Virus record (IMG/VR): IMGVR_UViG_3300037485_001205
Location: 1-29,319 of that record
DNA: 29,319 nucleotides
Strand: one strand, 5' to 3'
From: a virus
This document shows positions 7,928 through 15,547 of this stretch, piece by piece (the stretch's first letter is position 1; each line of letters opens with the position of its first letter). The notes under the pieces were generated by a model. It was given only the letters and a program-made list of their open reading frames with translations, was not told where the DNA came from and did not search any database. Position numbers and translations under genes: made by a program.

Positions 7928-8722
7928 TTAAATAGTTCCACTTGCAAGTGGAGCCAGCTGAGTTAAAGCTAATGCACTTTCATGGGTACCAGAATTTGTA
8001 ATAACATGTTTAATACCAGTAATATAATATGAACCATTTGATACTGGTGTTACAGAAGAATATGGTTTATTACTAATACCATTGATACGTAAATTTACAA
8101 TAGATCCTACTTTTAGATTAAAATCACCAGCAATGGTAACATCAATTTTAGAACCATACTTGAGAGCATCAATAAATTCAGTTCGTTTTACTGGAGTTTC
8201 AACAGGAGTATTCCAAAACGAGGCTACATTTAACCGAAGTTTAATATAGGCTTCATATTTGGGATTTACATCTGGACATATACAACTATATGGTGCGGAA
8301 GGAGTTCCCCAGAGACAGCCTAACCATTCATCACCCAACTTACTATTAATTTTATCACATTCTTCATTAGATGTATCAAAATATATATCAACTGGAAGAG
8401 TTGATGTAAATCTATTAATTGCTGGTGGACAACCAGTTGGACCTTCCCATAATGAAAATCCTCCAGAACTTCCAGATGTACCAGCTGCACCACTAGAAAT
8501 ACCAGTAGTACCTTCTACTGCACCCTTATAAAAACCAACGGCTTCAGCAATATCCCGAACGCTAGGAAATTTTTCAAAACATTCTTCTATAGATCCAGGT
8601 GTACTTGTTACACCACGTGTAATAGATGAATTTGCACACTCATATGTGTGTCTGCTTATAACAGGATAAAATGCTTCTTGTCCTTGATTTGTACCGTATG
8701 TATATATTTGTTTTGATGACAT
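7928..8722 (-). CDS. Baseplate hub accessory protein with gp27/gpD C-terminal-type domain
   Basis: The product is 264 aa. The last 110 residues read like the C-terminal tube-domain half of gp27/gpD hub proteins: FIDALKYGSKIDVTIAGDF, LKVGSIVNLRI, then GSYYITGIKHVI...SALALTQLA (family 'v.v.GdprL.vGdvv.v....G.Y.V..v.H.i....y.t.L.L'). The N-terminal half contains a Gly/Ser/Ala-rich tract (GAAGTSGSSGG, residues about 77-87) and four to five cysteines (EECF, GCPP, EECD, GCLWG, CIC). It lies 14 bp after the large hub-like gene, so the hub function seems split over two polypeptides. A Shine-Dalgarno (GTAGGAT) precedes the ATG. Confidence 0.55.
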   Translation of the reverse strand: MSSKQIYTYGTNQGQEAFYPVISRHTYECANSSITRGVTSTPGSIEECFEKFPSVRDIAEAVGFYKGAVEGTTGISSGAAGTSGSSGGFSLWEGPTGCPPAINRFTSTLPVDIYFDTSNEECDKINSKLGDEWLGCLWGTPSAPYSCICPDVNPKYEAYIKLRLNVASFWNTPVETPVKRTEFIDALKYGSKIDVTIAGDFNLKVGSIVNLRINGISNKPYSSVTPVSNGSYYITGIKHVITNSGTHESALALTQLAPLASGTI

Positions 8723-8736
8723 TTAATATCCTACTT

Positions 8737-10704
8737 TTAACATGTCCCATCTAATACATTTTCAATCCAGAATGAAGTTACTCGTGTTTTTGCATCAATC
8801 TGTTCAATACAGACTCTAGCAATATGCGAAATATCTCCACCATTAGATCCAAATGTAGCGTTTATTGTTGATCCGATTGGTCTAAATTTGAATGATGATA
8901 ATGATGGGCTAACCCATCCAGGTGGTAAATATGCACCAGATAAACCACGTTCATTTAAATTAATAGCCCACGTATCATCTTGTGTATCACTTGATTTGGT
9001 TGTTGGGTCTAGACACCATTTTTCTAATCTGTGACTATATGCGGTAGCACCAGATGCACCACCAGATGCACCCGATGCACCAGAACTTCCACACGTTCCA
9101 CATGTTACACCTTCATAACCCGGTCCAAATAATATTTTATTCCATTTATACCTATAAAATTTAGCAGAACCTGGGAATATTGGATCAGATGCACCTGTTA
9201 CACCATAGTAAGTGTTATCTGGTTCGTATCTTTGTAATACAGCAAAGAAACAATCTTCTTTTTTACCCATGCAACACAAAGAATACATTACAAAATTTTG
9301 AGCTTCAATTTTTCTAATCTCTTCTAATCTACTTGCAGCAGCAGATGCCCCCGATGGTCCAGAAGCCCCAGCAAATACTTCATATCTAATATCAATAACT
9401 TTTTGTAAATTGGTTGCATCTCCAGATAAAATAGAACCTGGAGTTATACTTTGTTGATCTGGATAATGAGGATGTATTGGTGTCAAGTCAAACATATTTT
9501 TCCACATATCAGGACTATCTAAAAATGGCATAACTTCTTTTAATCCCATAAAATTTAAATTTTTATAGTTTAAATCGGTTCCATATTGATTAGACAACAT
9601 GTTAGGAATAGATTTGTCGTTTGTTGGGATAGTTGGATCATAATATCCCCACGAATTCTCCGGAATAATATGATCACCCCCGTCAGGTGCAACAGTTCCA
9701 CGACCATCAACACTAACTATATCAATATTGTATTTTTGACCATCATCTTGAAATTGAAAAGTTAGATTTTTTAATGTGGTACTTTGTTGAGCTATTTCTA
9801 AATCACTTCCAGTAAAACCAGATGAACCAGAATCTAAAATAATAGAATCTAAGTATTTTGGTGTTTTACGAATATAATAATAATTTTTAGAAATCCATTG
9901 TACTGCGGGATTTGATGCAACAAAATAGGCTTTACGATACACTTTACCGTCAGATAATTTTTGTATTACTGAATCACCATCATATACGGCAATGTTATTT
10001 GCATTTGCATAATTTGGATCTGATGTAATCTCTCGTTTAAAGGATTTAAAGTTTACAGCTCCATCAAAAGAAGTCCAAAAAAGAAAATTAGGATCGCCAT
10101 TTGCATCAATGGCTCCTGTACTTAAATAATTCATCATTTCAATAGCATTATCTGGAGTTGTTTCATCGCCAGTATTATATGGAGTCAGAGGTTTATATAA
10201 AAAGTAATTTGTCGCACTATCTTCATATCCTCTACCAGTTGAGCCAAAGGTATGTTTTAATTGTGTTACAAATTCATCTACTGTATGAACAATAGGCTTT
10301 TTATATGTAAGTAAGGCACTTAAAGATTTTGAAGAAAAGTACTTATAATATGAATTAGTAAAATATATTGCAACCATCGTCTCATCACTATCAGACGCTG
10401 CATTATTGATATATGATATGCTTGTAATTGAACCTTTAATTGGCTCACCAGAAAAAAAGCCAATTGAAATATTTTGAAATCCATTTGCAAAAGTAACTAT
10501 ATCCTGCAAGTCAGTAACTATTAAACAACCTGATGGTAAAACATCATTGATATTTTCTACAAGTTCCAATCGTTCATATCTACATTGAGTATTTTGTTTA
10601 ACGATATCAAATCCTGAATCTGGATCTGAATTAGCTGTCGCCAATAAACTTATAGATTTTATTGTAGAATATGCGGGATTAAAACGTGAGTTTGTATTTG
10701 CCAT
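8737..10704 (-). CDS. Baseplate hub protein, gp27-like
   Basis: The product is 655 aa. The N-terminal 260 residues have the layout of gp27-type hubs: YERLELVENINDVLPSGCLIVTDLQDI, FQNISIGFFSGEP, a 'YYKYFSSKSLSALL' helix, and MMNYLSTGAIDANGDPNFLFWTSFDGAVNFKSF, matching hubs where '...NFLFW..f.g..f.sl' follows the 'A..N' helix. Beyond residue about 400 it carries extra sequence with GASGPSGASAAAS and GSSGASGASGGASGA tracts and pairs of cysteines (LCC, TCGTCG), not seen in T4 gp27 (391 aa). The hub trimer would connect the tube to the spike. Assignment is by motif and position (between gp53-like and gp25). Confidence 0.6.
   Translation of the reverse strand: MANTNSRFNPAYSTIKSISLLATANSDPDSGFDIVKQNTQCRYERLELVENINDVLPSGCLIVTDLQDIVTFANGFQNISIGFFSGEPIKGSITSISYINNAASDSDETMVAIYFTNSYYKYFSSKSLSALLTYKKPIVHTVDEFVTQLKHTFGSTGRGYEDSATNYFLYKPLTPYNTGDETTPDNAIEMMNYLSTGAIDANGDPNFLFWTSFDGAVNFKSFKREITSDPNYANANNIAVYDGDSVIQKLSDGKVYRKAYFVASNPAVQWISKNYYYIRKTPKYLDSIILDSGSSGFTGSDLEIAQQSTTLKNLTFQFQDDGQKYNIDIVSVDGRGTVAPDGGDHIIPENSWGYYDPTIPTNDKSIPNMLSNQYGTDLNYKNLNFMGLKEVMPFLDSPDMWKNMFDLTPIHPHYPDQQSITPGSILSGDATNLQKVIDIRYEVFAGASGPSGASAAASRLEEIRKIEAQNFVMYSLCCMGKKEDCFFAVLQRYEPDNTYYGVTGASDPIFPGSAKFYRYKWNKILFGPGYEGVTCGTCGSSGASGASGGASGATAYSHRLEKWCLDPTTKSSDTQDDTWAINLNERGLSGAYLPPGWVSPSLSSFKFRPIGSTINATFGSNGGDISHIARVCIEQIDAKTRVTSFWIENVLDGTC
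9046..9083. repeat. Short direct repeats encoding a Gly-Ala-Ser tract
   Basis: The plus strand has the unit GATGCACC three times with short CA-rich spacers (phases 9 to 11 bases). It encodes the SGASGASGGASGA tract of the gp27-like hub protein on the minus strand. This is a low-complexity coding repeat, possibly prone to length variation. Confidence 0.6.
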
Positions 10705-10705
10705 A

Positions 10706-11554
10706 TCAATTATACTTAGTAGTCACAAAGGAGGATTGAATAAGACCAAGTTCACTTGGTGTATATGCTTGAATTATTTTAGAAGCGTCATCGATTGTTT
10801 GTTTTACTGTATATGTGGTAGTAGCAGTTGCTGTAGCACCTTTAACAGGAGGTGATTTTGGTAATAATTCATCAATTGTAACTTTACTGGATGCACTACC
10901 TTTACTAATTATTTTTCCATCAGTACTTTCAATAATTTTAACAACTGTATCACCTAAGTACGATTTATTTCCAGTATACCATCCCAACAGAGTTGTAAAG
11001 GATCCATCTGTATTTTTTTGAAGAGCAATTACTTTTTCTGTTGGTGCCCCTACAACAATAAACGGGTTTCCACCCAATTGACTACCGATGACCATATTAC
11101 CATCATAAAATGAGGATTCTTCAACTATAGCTAATGCACCATATAAATTATAATTACCAGTAAACCCATAACCGTATGATGGACCTGTATTTCCAATACT
11201 GGGTAATAATATACTCCCAACTGGCAACGCTATACCACCAGTAACATCATCGGGATCATTAAATAAAGTTAAATTAATTTTACCTGCAATACTTTTTTGA
11301 TATGTTATGGTATTTGGTGCCAACAACTCGAACGGGTTAATAACATTATTTGCAGCAACAAATGCCCATAAAGTATTCGTATCATTATAAAATGTATATG
11401 AAGCTTCGATTAATGTTGTTTTATCATCAATATTAATAGTACCTTCATTTATTGGAGCATGTTCTACATCAAGATAAGTAAAAAAATCAGAAATACTATA
11501 AGTTCCAATAGAACTGACAAAATTAGTTTTAGGTAAGTTTTTAAAAAATTTCAT
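10706..11554 (-). CDS. 53: Baseplate wedge protein with gp53/LysM-like N-terminal domain
   Basis: The product is 282 aa. Residues about 15-80 resemble gp53 and LysM-like baseplate proteins: ISDFFTYLDVEH...LIEASYTFYNDTNTLWAFVAANNVINPFELL. T4 gp53 has the corresponding 'G.P.LYWVLLMCNDNYDPY'. T4 gp53 is 196 aa; here a C-terminal half of about 190 residues has beta-rich sequence and a low-complexity ATATATTTY stretch (near residue 243) before a predicted helix. The start overlaps the gp48-like stop by 4 nt. Confidence is moderate because only the short N-terminal motif is recognisable. Confidence 0.55.
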   Translation of the reverse strand: MKFFKNLPKTNFVSSIGTYSISDFFTYLDVEHAPINEGTINIDDKTTLIEASYTFYNDTNTLWAFVAANNVINPFELLAPNTITYQKSIAGKINLTLFNDPDDVTGGIALPVGSILLPSIGNTGPSYGYGFTGNYNLYGALAIVEESSFYDGNMVIGSQLGGNPFIVVGAPTEKVIALQKNTDGSFTTLLGWYTGNKSYLGDTVVKIIESTDGKIISKGSASSKVTIDELLPKSPPVKGATATATTTYTVKQTIDDASKIIQAYTPSELGLIQSSFVTTKYN

Positions 11555-12363
11555 GAGGAAGTACCAAAATAGGCGGCAGAGATTTCAGATTTAGATCTAA
11601 GTGCATTTACAGATTCATCGTATGTTCCGGTTTCGAATTCAGAAAATACAAGACCAAGTAAAGTCATAGAAGAACCACCATTGGGAAGATAACGGACGAC
11701 CGGGTCACTAGCATCATTTTTTTCTACTTTTACCGTCTCTAGAACACATACCATAGGTTCTCCAAGCCAGTTTGCTGTTAGATTGGATTCTCCACCAAAG
11801 GCATCTACATTACCTTTGGTAACTTGTAGTGACCATAAATTTTGTGGATAGGATCGTTCTGGTAATCCAGACGCCACGGTTGGATATGAAGACTTTCTAA
11901 AAGTTCCAATAATTTCTTCAATCGCAATACTGTCTTCTTCATTTTTTGGTACAAGTAAATATTGAAAGAAGTATTTTTTTCTTCCTTCAGATACCATAGT
12001 AGCTTCAGCAATATTACTGAATCGACGATATGTTGATGTAGCAAACATACGTTCCCAATAAAACGTAGCTGGTTGAGCAGCACGTGCTAATACGTTTAAT
12101 CCACTACCACCAGCATTTGCTATGCCAGATCTAGTTAACATTGGTCCAACAGGATTGTTGTTACTTTGACCAAATTCATGTGCAATCAAATATCCCGGTT
12201 CTTTTGGCATTGGTAACTGAAGATGTGCAAAAGCTCTATTAATAACACCCCACCTAGTTCGTTCATCATTTTTTAAAGAATAATTTGCAGCAAAAAAGTT
12301 TAAGAATAATGGTTGTTCTGCTCTAGCAAGACCCGTGGGATATTTAAAGGAATATTTAGCCAT
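11551..12363 (-). CDS. 48: Baseplate tail-tube junction protein (T4 gp48 type)
   Basis: The product is 270 aa from the ATG at 12363 (MAKYSFKYP). The C-terminal half has FFQYLLVPKNEEDSIAIEEIIGTFRKSSYPTVA, then YPQNLWSLQV and a final MTLLGLVFSEFETG. This is the pattern by which gp48/gp54 family members match the tail-tube fold ('..L.PRn..E...I..ii..FK....P...........yP..f.i.f', ending with '..l.l.f.Ele'). It would cap the hub and begin the tube. A TTG 18 bases upstream extends the frame but lies in the late promoter region, so I reject it. Confidence 0.72.
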   Translation of the reverse strand: MAKYSFKYPTGLARAEQPLFLNFFAANYSLKNDERTRWGVINRAFAHLQLPMPKEPGYLIAHEFGQSNNNPVGPMLTRSGIANAGGSGLNVLARAAQPATFYWERMFATSTYRRFSNIAEATMVSEGRKKYFFQYLLVPKNEEDSIAIEEIIGTFRKSSYPTVASGLPERSYPQNLWSLQVTKGNVDAFGGESNLTANWLGEPMVCVLETVKVEKNDASDPVVRYLPNGGSSMTLLGLVFSEFETGTYDESVNALRSKSEISAAYFGTSS

Positions 12364-12370
12364 ATAGTAA

Positions 12371-12378
12371 TATTTAGA
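12371..12378 (-). promoter_or_regulatory. T4-type late promoter box, leftward, before the gp48-like gene
   Basis: The minus strand reads TCTAAATA, then 7 bases, then the ATG at 12363. It would drive the whole leftward baseplate-neck-terminase block. Expected initiation is about 2 nt before the ATG, leaving no Shine-Dalgarno. Confidence 0.6.
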
Positions 12379-12385
12379 CAAATTA

Positions 12386-12393
12386 CCTAAATA
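12386..12393 (+). promoter_or_regulatory. T4-type late promoter box, rightward, before gene 4
   Basis: The plus strand reads CCTAAATA, then 5 bases (TTATT), then the ATG at 12399. Together with the leftward box 7 bp away it forms a compact divergent late promoter within a 35-bp intergenic region. Confidence 0.6.
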
Positions 12394-12398
12394 TTATT

Positions 12399-12827
12399 AT
12401 GGCATATAGATCGATTTTTAATCCAAAGAATATTAAAAAATATGCAGGTGATTCCTCTAAGATTGTCTGTAGATCTATGTGGGAGAGGAATGTTTGTAAA
12501 TTTTGTGATGATCACCCAAGTATTCTTAAATGGTCTTCAGAAGAAATTGCAATTCCATATATCAATCCAATAGATAAAAAGGTACACAATTATTTTCCAG
12601 ATTTTTTAATTCAATTTAAAAACCACGAAGGTTTACAAAATTGGATGATAGAAGTAAAACCCAAAAAACAAACTTTTTTAAAAGAAAATGCTTCTAAAAA
12701 AGAAAAAATCACATGGGTTATCAATAGTGCCAAATGGGATGCGGCTAATACCTATTGTTTAAAAAATAATATTGTCTTTAAAATAATTACAGAAAAAGAT
12801 TTATTTACAAATGCCAACTCCAAATAA
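12399..12827 (+). CDS. 4: Head completion protein (T4 gp4), nuclease-like
   Basis: gp4 (T4 gene 50/65) finishes filled heads so that tails can attach; the family has a VRR-NUC/TnsA-like endonuclease-type core. The product is 142 aa, near the T4 length (150). Recognisable elements are CRSMWERNVCKFCDDHPSILKWSSEEIAIPY, then NYFPDFLIQF and WMIEVKPKKQT. The acidic E21-type residues (SMWE), PDF and E-x-K form a plausible PD-(D/E)xK site. The C-terminus has INSAKWDAANTYC and FKIITEKDL. The gene overlaps the next gene by 17 nt. Confidence 0.95.
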   Translation: MAYRSIFNPKNIKKYAGDSSKIVCRSMWERNVCKFCDDHPSILKWSSEEIAIPYINPIDKKVHNYFPDFLIQFKNHEGLQNWMIEVKPKKQTFLKENASKKEKITWVINSAKWDAANTYCLKNNIVFKIITEKDLFTNANSK

Positions 12828-13389
12828 TAACTCGATCCTTACAATTAAAGACTTCTTTGATAGACATCAAGGTCTTCAAAGAAATAACAGATTTTCCATG
12901 TCCTTTTTTAATTTACCAGATGGTTTACCTGCTCTTCCTAATACAGATTTAAATCCAATTGCCATTACAATTGGATCCAGAGCAATAGATGGCATTGCCG
13001 ATAATTTAGCTGGTTATGGTCCAGGTCGTACAGTGCCAAGATCACAAAAATTTCCACAAGGTATCATGTTATCATTTCCTGTAACCAATGATAATTTTAT
13101 TACTGACTTTTATGATTCGTGGTTCAATAGAATTTATTCTGGTGGTAGACAACAGGGTGATTATAAAAAACCATTCCAATTATCTTTTTATGATGATATC
13201 ATTGCAAATACACAAATGAAAATAGATTTATTAGATCCAAACGGAAATATAAATCGTAGTTTTACTTTTTTTGAAGTTTATCCAATTGAATCTCTACCAC
13301 TAGAACTTAATATGTTAGATACAAATAGATATTTGGTTTATCAAGTTTTGATGATGTTTAGAGATTTTACTATTACAAAGGCGACATAA
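12811..13389 (+). CDS. Tail-tube-fold protein, probably baseplate tube initiator (gp54) or a gp19 paralog
   Basis: The product is 192 aa. The sequence follows the tail-tube fold: RNNRFSMSFFNLP at the start, PRSQKFPQGIMLSFPVTNDNFITDFYDSWFNRIYS in the middle, then FQLSFYDDIIANTQMKI...FTFFEVYPIESLPLEL and a terminal YQVLMMFRDF strand. In T4 both gp19 (tube) and gp54 (tube initiator) have this fold. The main tube gene normally follows 18, which lies off the left edge, and this gene sits next to gp48/gp26-like genes. I therefore lean to gp54; a search is needed to decide. It overlaps gene 4 by 17 nt. Confidence 0.6.
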   Translation: MPTPNNNSILTIKDFFDRHQGLQRNNRFSMSFFNLPDGLPALPNTDLNPIAITIGSRAIDGIADNLAGYGPGRTVPRSQKFPQGIMLSFPVTNDNFITDFYDSWFNRIYSGGRQQGDYKKPFQLSFYDDIIANTQMKIDLLDPNGNINRSFTFFEVYPIESLPLELNMLDTNRYLVYQVLMMFRDFTITKAT

Positions 13390-13392
13390 TTT

Positions 13393-14055
13393 ATGGATTT
13401 GTTTAATTCGTTAGAAAATTTATTACCACAATATGAAACAGTATTACCATTTTCAAAAGAAAAGGTATCGTTTACTCCATTCAGAGTCAAAGACGCTAAA
13501 AATATTTCTATTATTTTACAAGAAGATAATAAAAAATTAGCATTAACTTCTTTAGTAGATTTGCTTACTACAAATATTAAAGGAACCAATATACTAAATT
13601 TATGTATTGGTGATGCTGAATTTTTGTTTTTGCAAATTAGGTCTAAAAGCGTTGATGAGAGACTAAATTTAATTTACAATAAAGAAAAAATACAAGTTTT
13701 TATTTCGGATATAAAAACAAGAAATAATATTATTAGTGAAACTATACAATTAACGGATGGCGTTAATATTACATTAGAAACTCCAACTATACAAGATTTA
13801 CTTAAATTAAATACATTAGAAAAAGATGAATTGATTAAAGCATCTATTAAAAAAATAGCTGTGGGGGGAGAAATTTATTATGTAAATAAATTTGTAACAG
13901 AAAAATTACAAAAATTAATAGATAATCTTCCAATGACTATACTTCCAAAATTGGACGAATTTCTATTAAAACAACCTGAACTATTTGTTACCTTACAAAC
14001 ACAAGAAGGTGATAAGGAGGTCAGTGGATTTTTAAGTTTTTTTACTTGTCGGTAA
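13393..14055 (+). CDS. 26: Baseplate hub assembly protein (T4 gp26 family), zero-frame product
   Basis: The product is 220 aa. The N-terminal half has VSFTPFRVKDAKNISIILQ and, at residues about 75-95, IGDAEFLFLQIRSKSVDERLNL. This is the signature of the T4-type baseplate assembly chaperone family ('..r.f.vkE.k.l....e......l..l...c......d...l...d.e.lfl.iR.kSvge'). These proteins help fold or load the hub and tape measure. The gene starts 3 nt after the preceding stop. Its 3' end carries a T TTT TTT slippery run followed by a stem-loop, and the next gene is in the -1 frame and overlapping, so a 285-residue fusion may also be made. Confidence 0.85.
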   Translation: MDLFNSLENLLPQYETVLPFSKEKVSFTPFRVKDAKNISIILQEDNKKLALTSLVDLLTTNIKGTNILNLCIGDAEFLFLQIRSKSVDERLNLIYNKEKIQVFISDIKTRNNIISETIQLTDGVNITLETPTIQDLLKLNTLEKDELIKASIKKIAVGGEIYYVNKFVTEKLQKLIDNLPMTILPKLDEFLLKQPELFVTLQTQEGDKEVSGFLSFFTCR

Positions 14056-14096
14056 AGTTTTTTGATCTTAAAGATTATTTTACTACAAACTTTACC
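14014..14096 (+). promoter_or_regulatory. Probable -1 programmed ribosomal frameshift signal at the gp26/gp51 junction
   Basis: Three elements are visible. A Shine-Dalgarno-like AAGGAGG lies at 14014-14020, inside the gp26 reading frame. A heptamer T TTT TTT lies at 14037-14043, correctly phased for a -1 tandem slip. A 7-nt spacer follows. Then comes a perfect 10-bp inverted repeat, GGTAAAGTTT at 14051-14060 pairing with AAACTTTACC at 14087-14096. The zero-frame stop at 14053 lies inside the stem. The -1 frame is open from 14016 to 14249. The shift would join residue 217 of the gp26-like protein to 68 residues of the gp51-like frame. Confidence 0.65.
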
Positions 14097-14249
14097 TTAA
14101 TAAATAACTTTAATTGGAATTTAACTGATCTTGATAATATGATATGGTGGGAAAGAGAAATTTATATTAAACTATTAATAGATTATCAAGATCAAAAGAA
14201 ACAAGAACAGATGAATAATAGATTTGATATGGGAGGTATGAACCTATGA
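14046..14249 (+). CDS. 51: gp51-like baseplate hub assembly protein, probably made as a frameshift extension of gp26
   Basis: The short frame (67 codons from a TTG at 14046) reads FFDLKDYFTTNFTLINNFNWNLTDLDNMIWWEREIYIKLLIDYQDQKKQ. It matches the small helical protein that follows gp26 in T4-like phages ('..f...y.L......s...i..MPwwEREiy...l......E'). It is equivalent in position to the P2 E' and lambda T extensions. There is no ATG and no Shine-Dalgarno at a proper distance from the TTG; an ATT at 14028 is 7 nt after AAGGAGG but is a very rare start. The -1 frameshift is the simpler explanation. It ends with an ATGA overlap to the next gene. Confidence 0.6.
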   Translation: MSVKFFDLKDYFTTNFTLINNFNWNLTDLDNMIWWEREIYIKLLIDYQDQKKQEQMNNRFDMGGMNL

Positions 14250-14665
14250 CAGATGATACAAATGGATTTTCAATTGATGTTGGAGCAGAGCAACAAGCCT
14301 TTTCTGCTGCACTGACACCATCTAGTATAGAATTACCAGCACTAGTATCTTCAGTTGCCAATCAACCACTACCAGAATCTATACTTTATCAACCAACTAA
14401 TGTAAATATCTCATCACAAACAAAAGCAGAAGTTTCTGGAGTTGCTTTAGATTTAAGAATTAAATTTGATGCAGAGGATAGTTACAATCAACTCAAGGAT
14501 GTGGTTGATGAAGTTCAACAATCTGTATCAGGGTCTAATGAAAACAGATGGATTCCAGATCCAAAAACATCTGATCAATTTGAAGAACGCCCATCCCTTG
14601 AACCAACTAATTTAATTTTTGATAACAGAAGAGAACGGTTTTCTGAACATCCTAAGTGGGCATAA
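14246..14665 (+). CDS. Small acidic protein of unknown function in the tail-assembly operon
   Basis: The product is 139 aa. The start codon overlaps the previous stop (ATGA) and is preceded by GGGAGG at good spacing. The sequence is hydrophilic and acidic with a Pro/Ser-rich N-terminal half, a helical segment DAEDSYNQLKDVVDEVQQSV (about 73-92) and a C-terminal NRRERFSEHPKWA. I do not recognise a family. In lambda and P2 the tape measure gene follows the frameshifted chaperone; this protein is far too short to be one, so the tape measure must be encoded elsewhere. It is the last gene before a strong terminator. Confidence 0.55.
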   Translation: MTDDTNGFSIDVGAEQQAFSAALTPSSIELPALVSSVANQPLPESILYQPTNVNISSQTKAEVSGVALDLRIKFDAEDSYNQLKDVVDEVQQSVSGSNENRWIPDPKTSDQFEERPSLEPTNLIFDNRRERFSEHPKWA

Positions 14666-14666
14666 A

Positions 14667-14689
14667 AAAAGCCCCTTGCGGGGCTTTTC
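14667..14689. terminator. Bidirectional intrinsic terminator between the gp26/51 operon and gene 32
   Basis: The sequence AAAAGCCCC TTGC GGGGCTTTT forms a 9-bp perfect stem with a 4-base loop, with A-tracts and T-tracts on both sides. It fills the 24-bp space between two convergent stop codons and would stop transcripts from both directions. Confidence 0.9.
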
Positions 14690-15547
14690 TCAATCATTCT
14701 CCATTTCGGAGAAGTACTTTAGAGGATCCTTTTCCTCAATGTCTTCACGGACTACCGTATCCGTGACATCATCTTCAATACTCTTTGACTCAGTAAACTG
14801 AGCACGAATGTCATCTCCGGTTGCCTTCTTGAGTCGTGCCTTGAGTTCATCATAACTCTTGAACTGACTCTTGTCAGTAAACTCCTTGAGTGCATATTGC
14901 TTCTTCCAGAGTTCCTCTAACTTCTTATCATCCCCACCAAGAAGAGGAGCAGCAGTAGCAAACTCTGAACGATCATAGTTTACATATCCACCGACATTAC
15001 GAATCTTGATCTTGAAGTCTGCACCAGTCCAAAAGTTGAATGGATCGACTGCAGTCTCATCCTGATACTCTGGATGAGCAAGTCCTTGAATCTTCTGAAA
15101 GATCTTAGTACCATACTGATACAAGAAAACCTTTCCCTTATTCTCTGGGTTTGCTGGATCTTCAAGAACAAGAATGTTTGAGATGTAAGTCAACTTACGC
15201 TTACGATTTCTTGCAATATTCTTGTCATCCTCAATTCCACTATTCCAGAGTTCCGTGTTTGCTTCACAAACAGGGCACTTCTCTCCAAGAGTAGTTGGGC
15301 AGTTTTCAAACAACCAACCACCCTTGCCCTTGAATGCATGACTATAAACGGAAACAAAGGGGGTGTCTTCTCCTGCAATTTCAGGGAGGAATCGAATTAC
15401 TGCATAACCGTTTCCAGCCTTATCAATACCGGGCTTCCAAATACGGTCATCTTTGTAACTCTCCTTTGACGTGAGCTTATCCATACGCTCGGTTAGTGAT
15501 GCGACTGAGTTCTTACTCTTCTTCTTAAAATCTGAAAAATTTGCCAT
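14690..15547 (-). CDS. 32: Single-stranded DNA-binding protein (T4 gp32)
   Basis: gp32 coats ssDNA in replication, recombination and repair. The product is 285 aa (T4 301). The N-terminus has basic residues for cooperativity (SDFKKKSKNS). The OB-fold core includes YAVIRFLPE, the zinc ligands H70, C83, C91 and C94 (SHAFKGKG...ENCPT...CPVC), NILVLEDPANPENKGKVFLYQYG and FKIKI. The C-terminus is acidic, ending MEND, as needed to contact replication partners. Codons are clearly more G/C-ending (AAG, AAC, GAC, CTC) than in neighbouring late genes, as expected for an abundant early protein. A sigma70-type promoter lies 50-80 bp upstream. Confidence 0.97.
   Translation of the reverse strand: MANFSDFKKKSKNSVASLTERMDKLTSKESYKDDRIWKPGIDKAGNGYAVIRFLPEIAGEDTPFVSVYSHAFKGKGGWLFENCPTTLGEKCPVCEANTELWNSGIEDDKNIARNRKRKLTYISNILVLEDPANPENKGKVFLYQYGTKIFQKIQGLAHPEYQDETAVDPFNFWTGADFKIKIRNVGGYVNYDRSEFATAAPLLGGDDKKLEELWKKQYALKEFTDKSQFKSYDELKARLKKATGDDIRAQFTESKSIEDDVTDTVVREDIEEKDPLKYFSEMEND

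Noticed and set aside
8259-8531. Open frame on the plus strand (90 codons)
   Set aside because: It lies wholly antisense to the hub accessory gene and its sequence mirrors that gene's Gly/Ser-rich codons; no promoter or ribosome site.
11805-12083. Alternative minus-strand frame within the gp48-like gene
   Set aside because: It is fully nested in a different frame of a recognisable baseplate gene; the product has no family resemblance.
13341-13589. Minus-strand open frame opposite the tube-fold/gp26 junction
   Set aside because: It is antisense to two supported genes and shows no regulatory sites.
14246-14665. Tape measure protein after the gp26/gp51 genes
   Set aside because: The position would fit, but 139 residues is far too short to span a contractile tail and no long coiled-coil is present.
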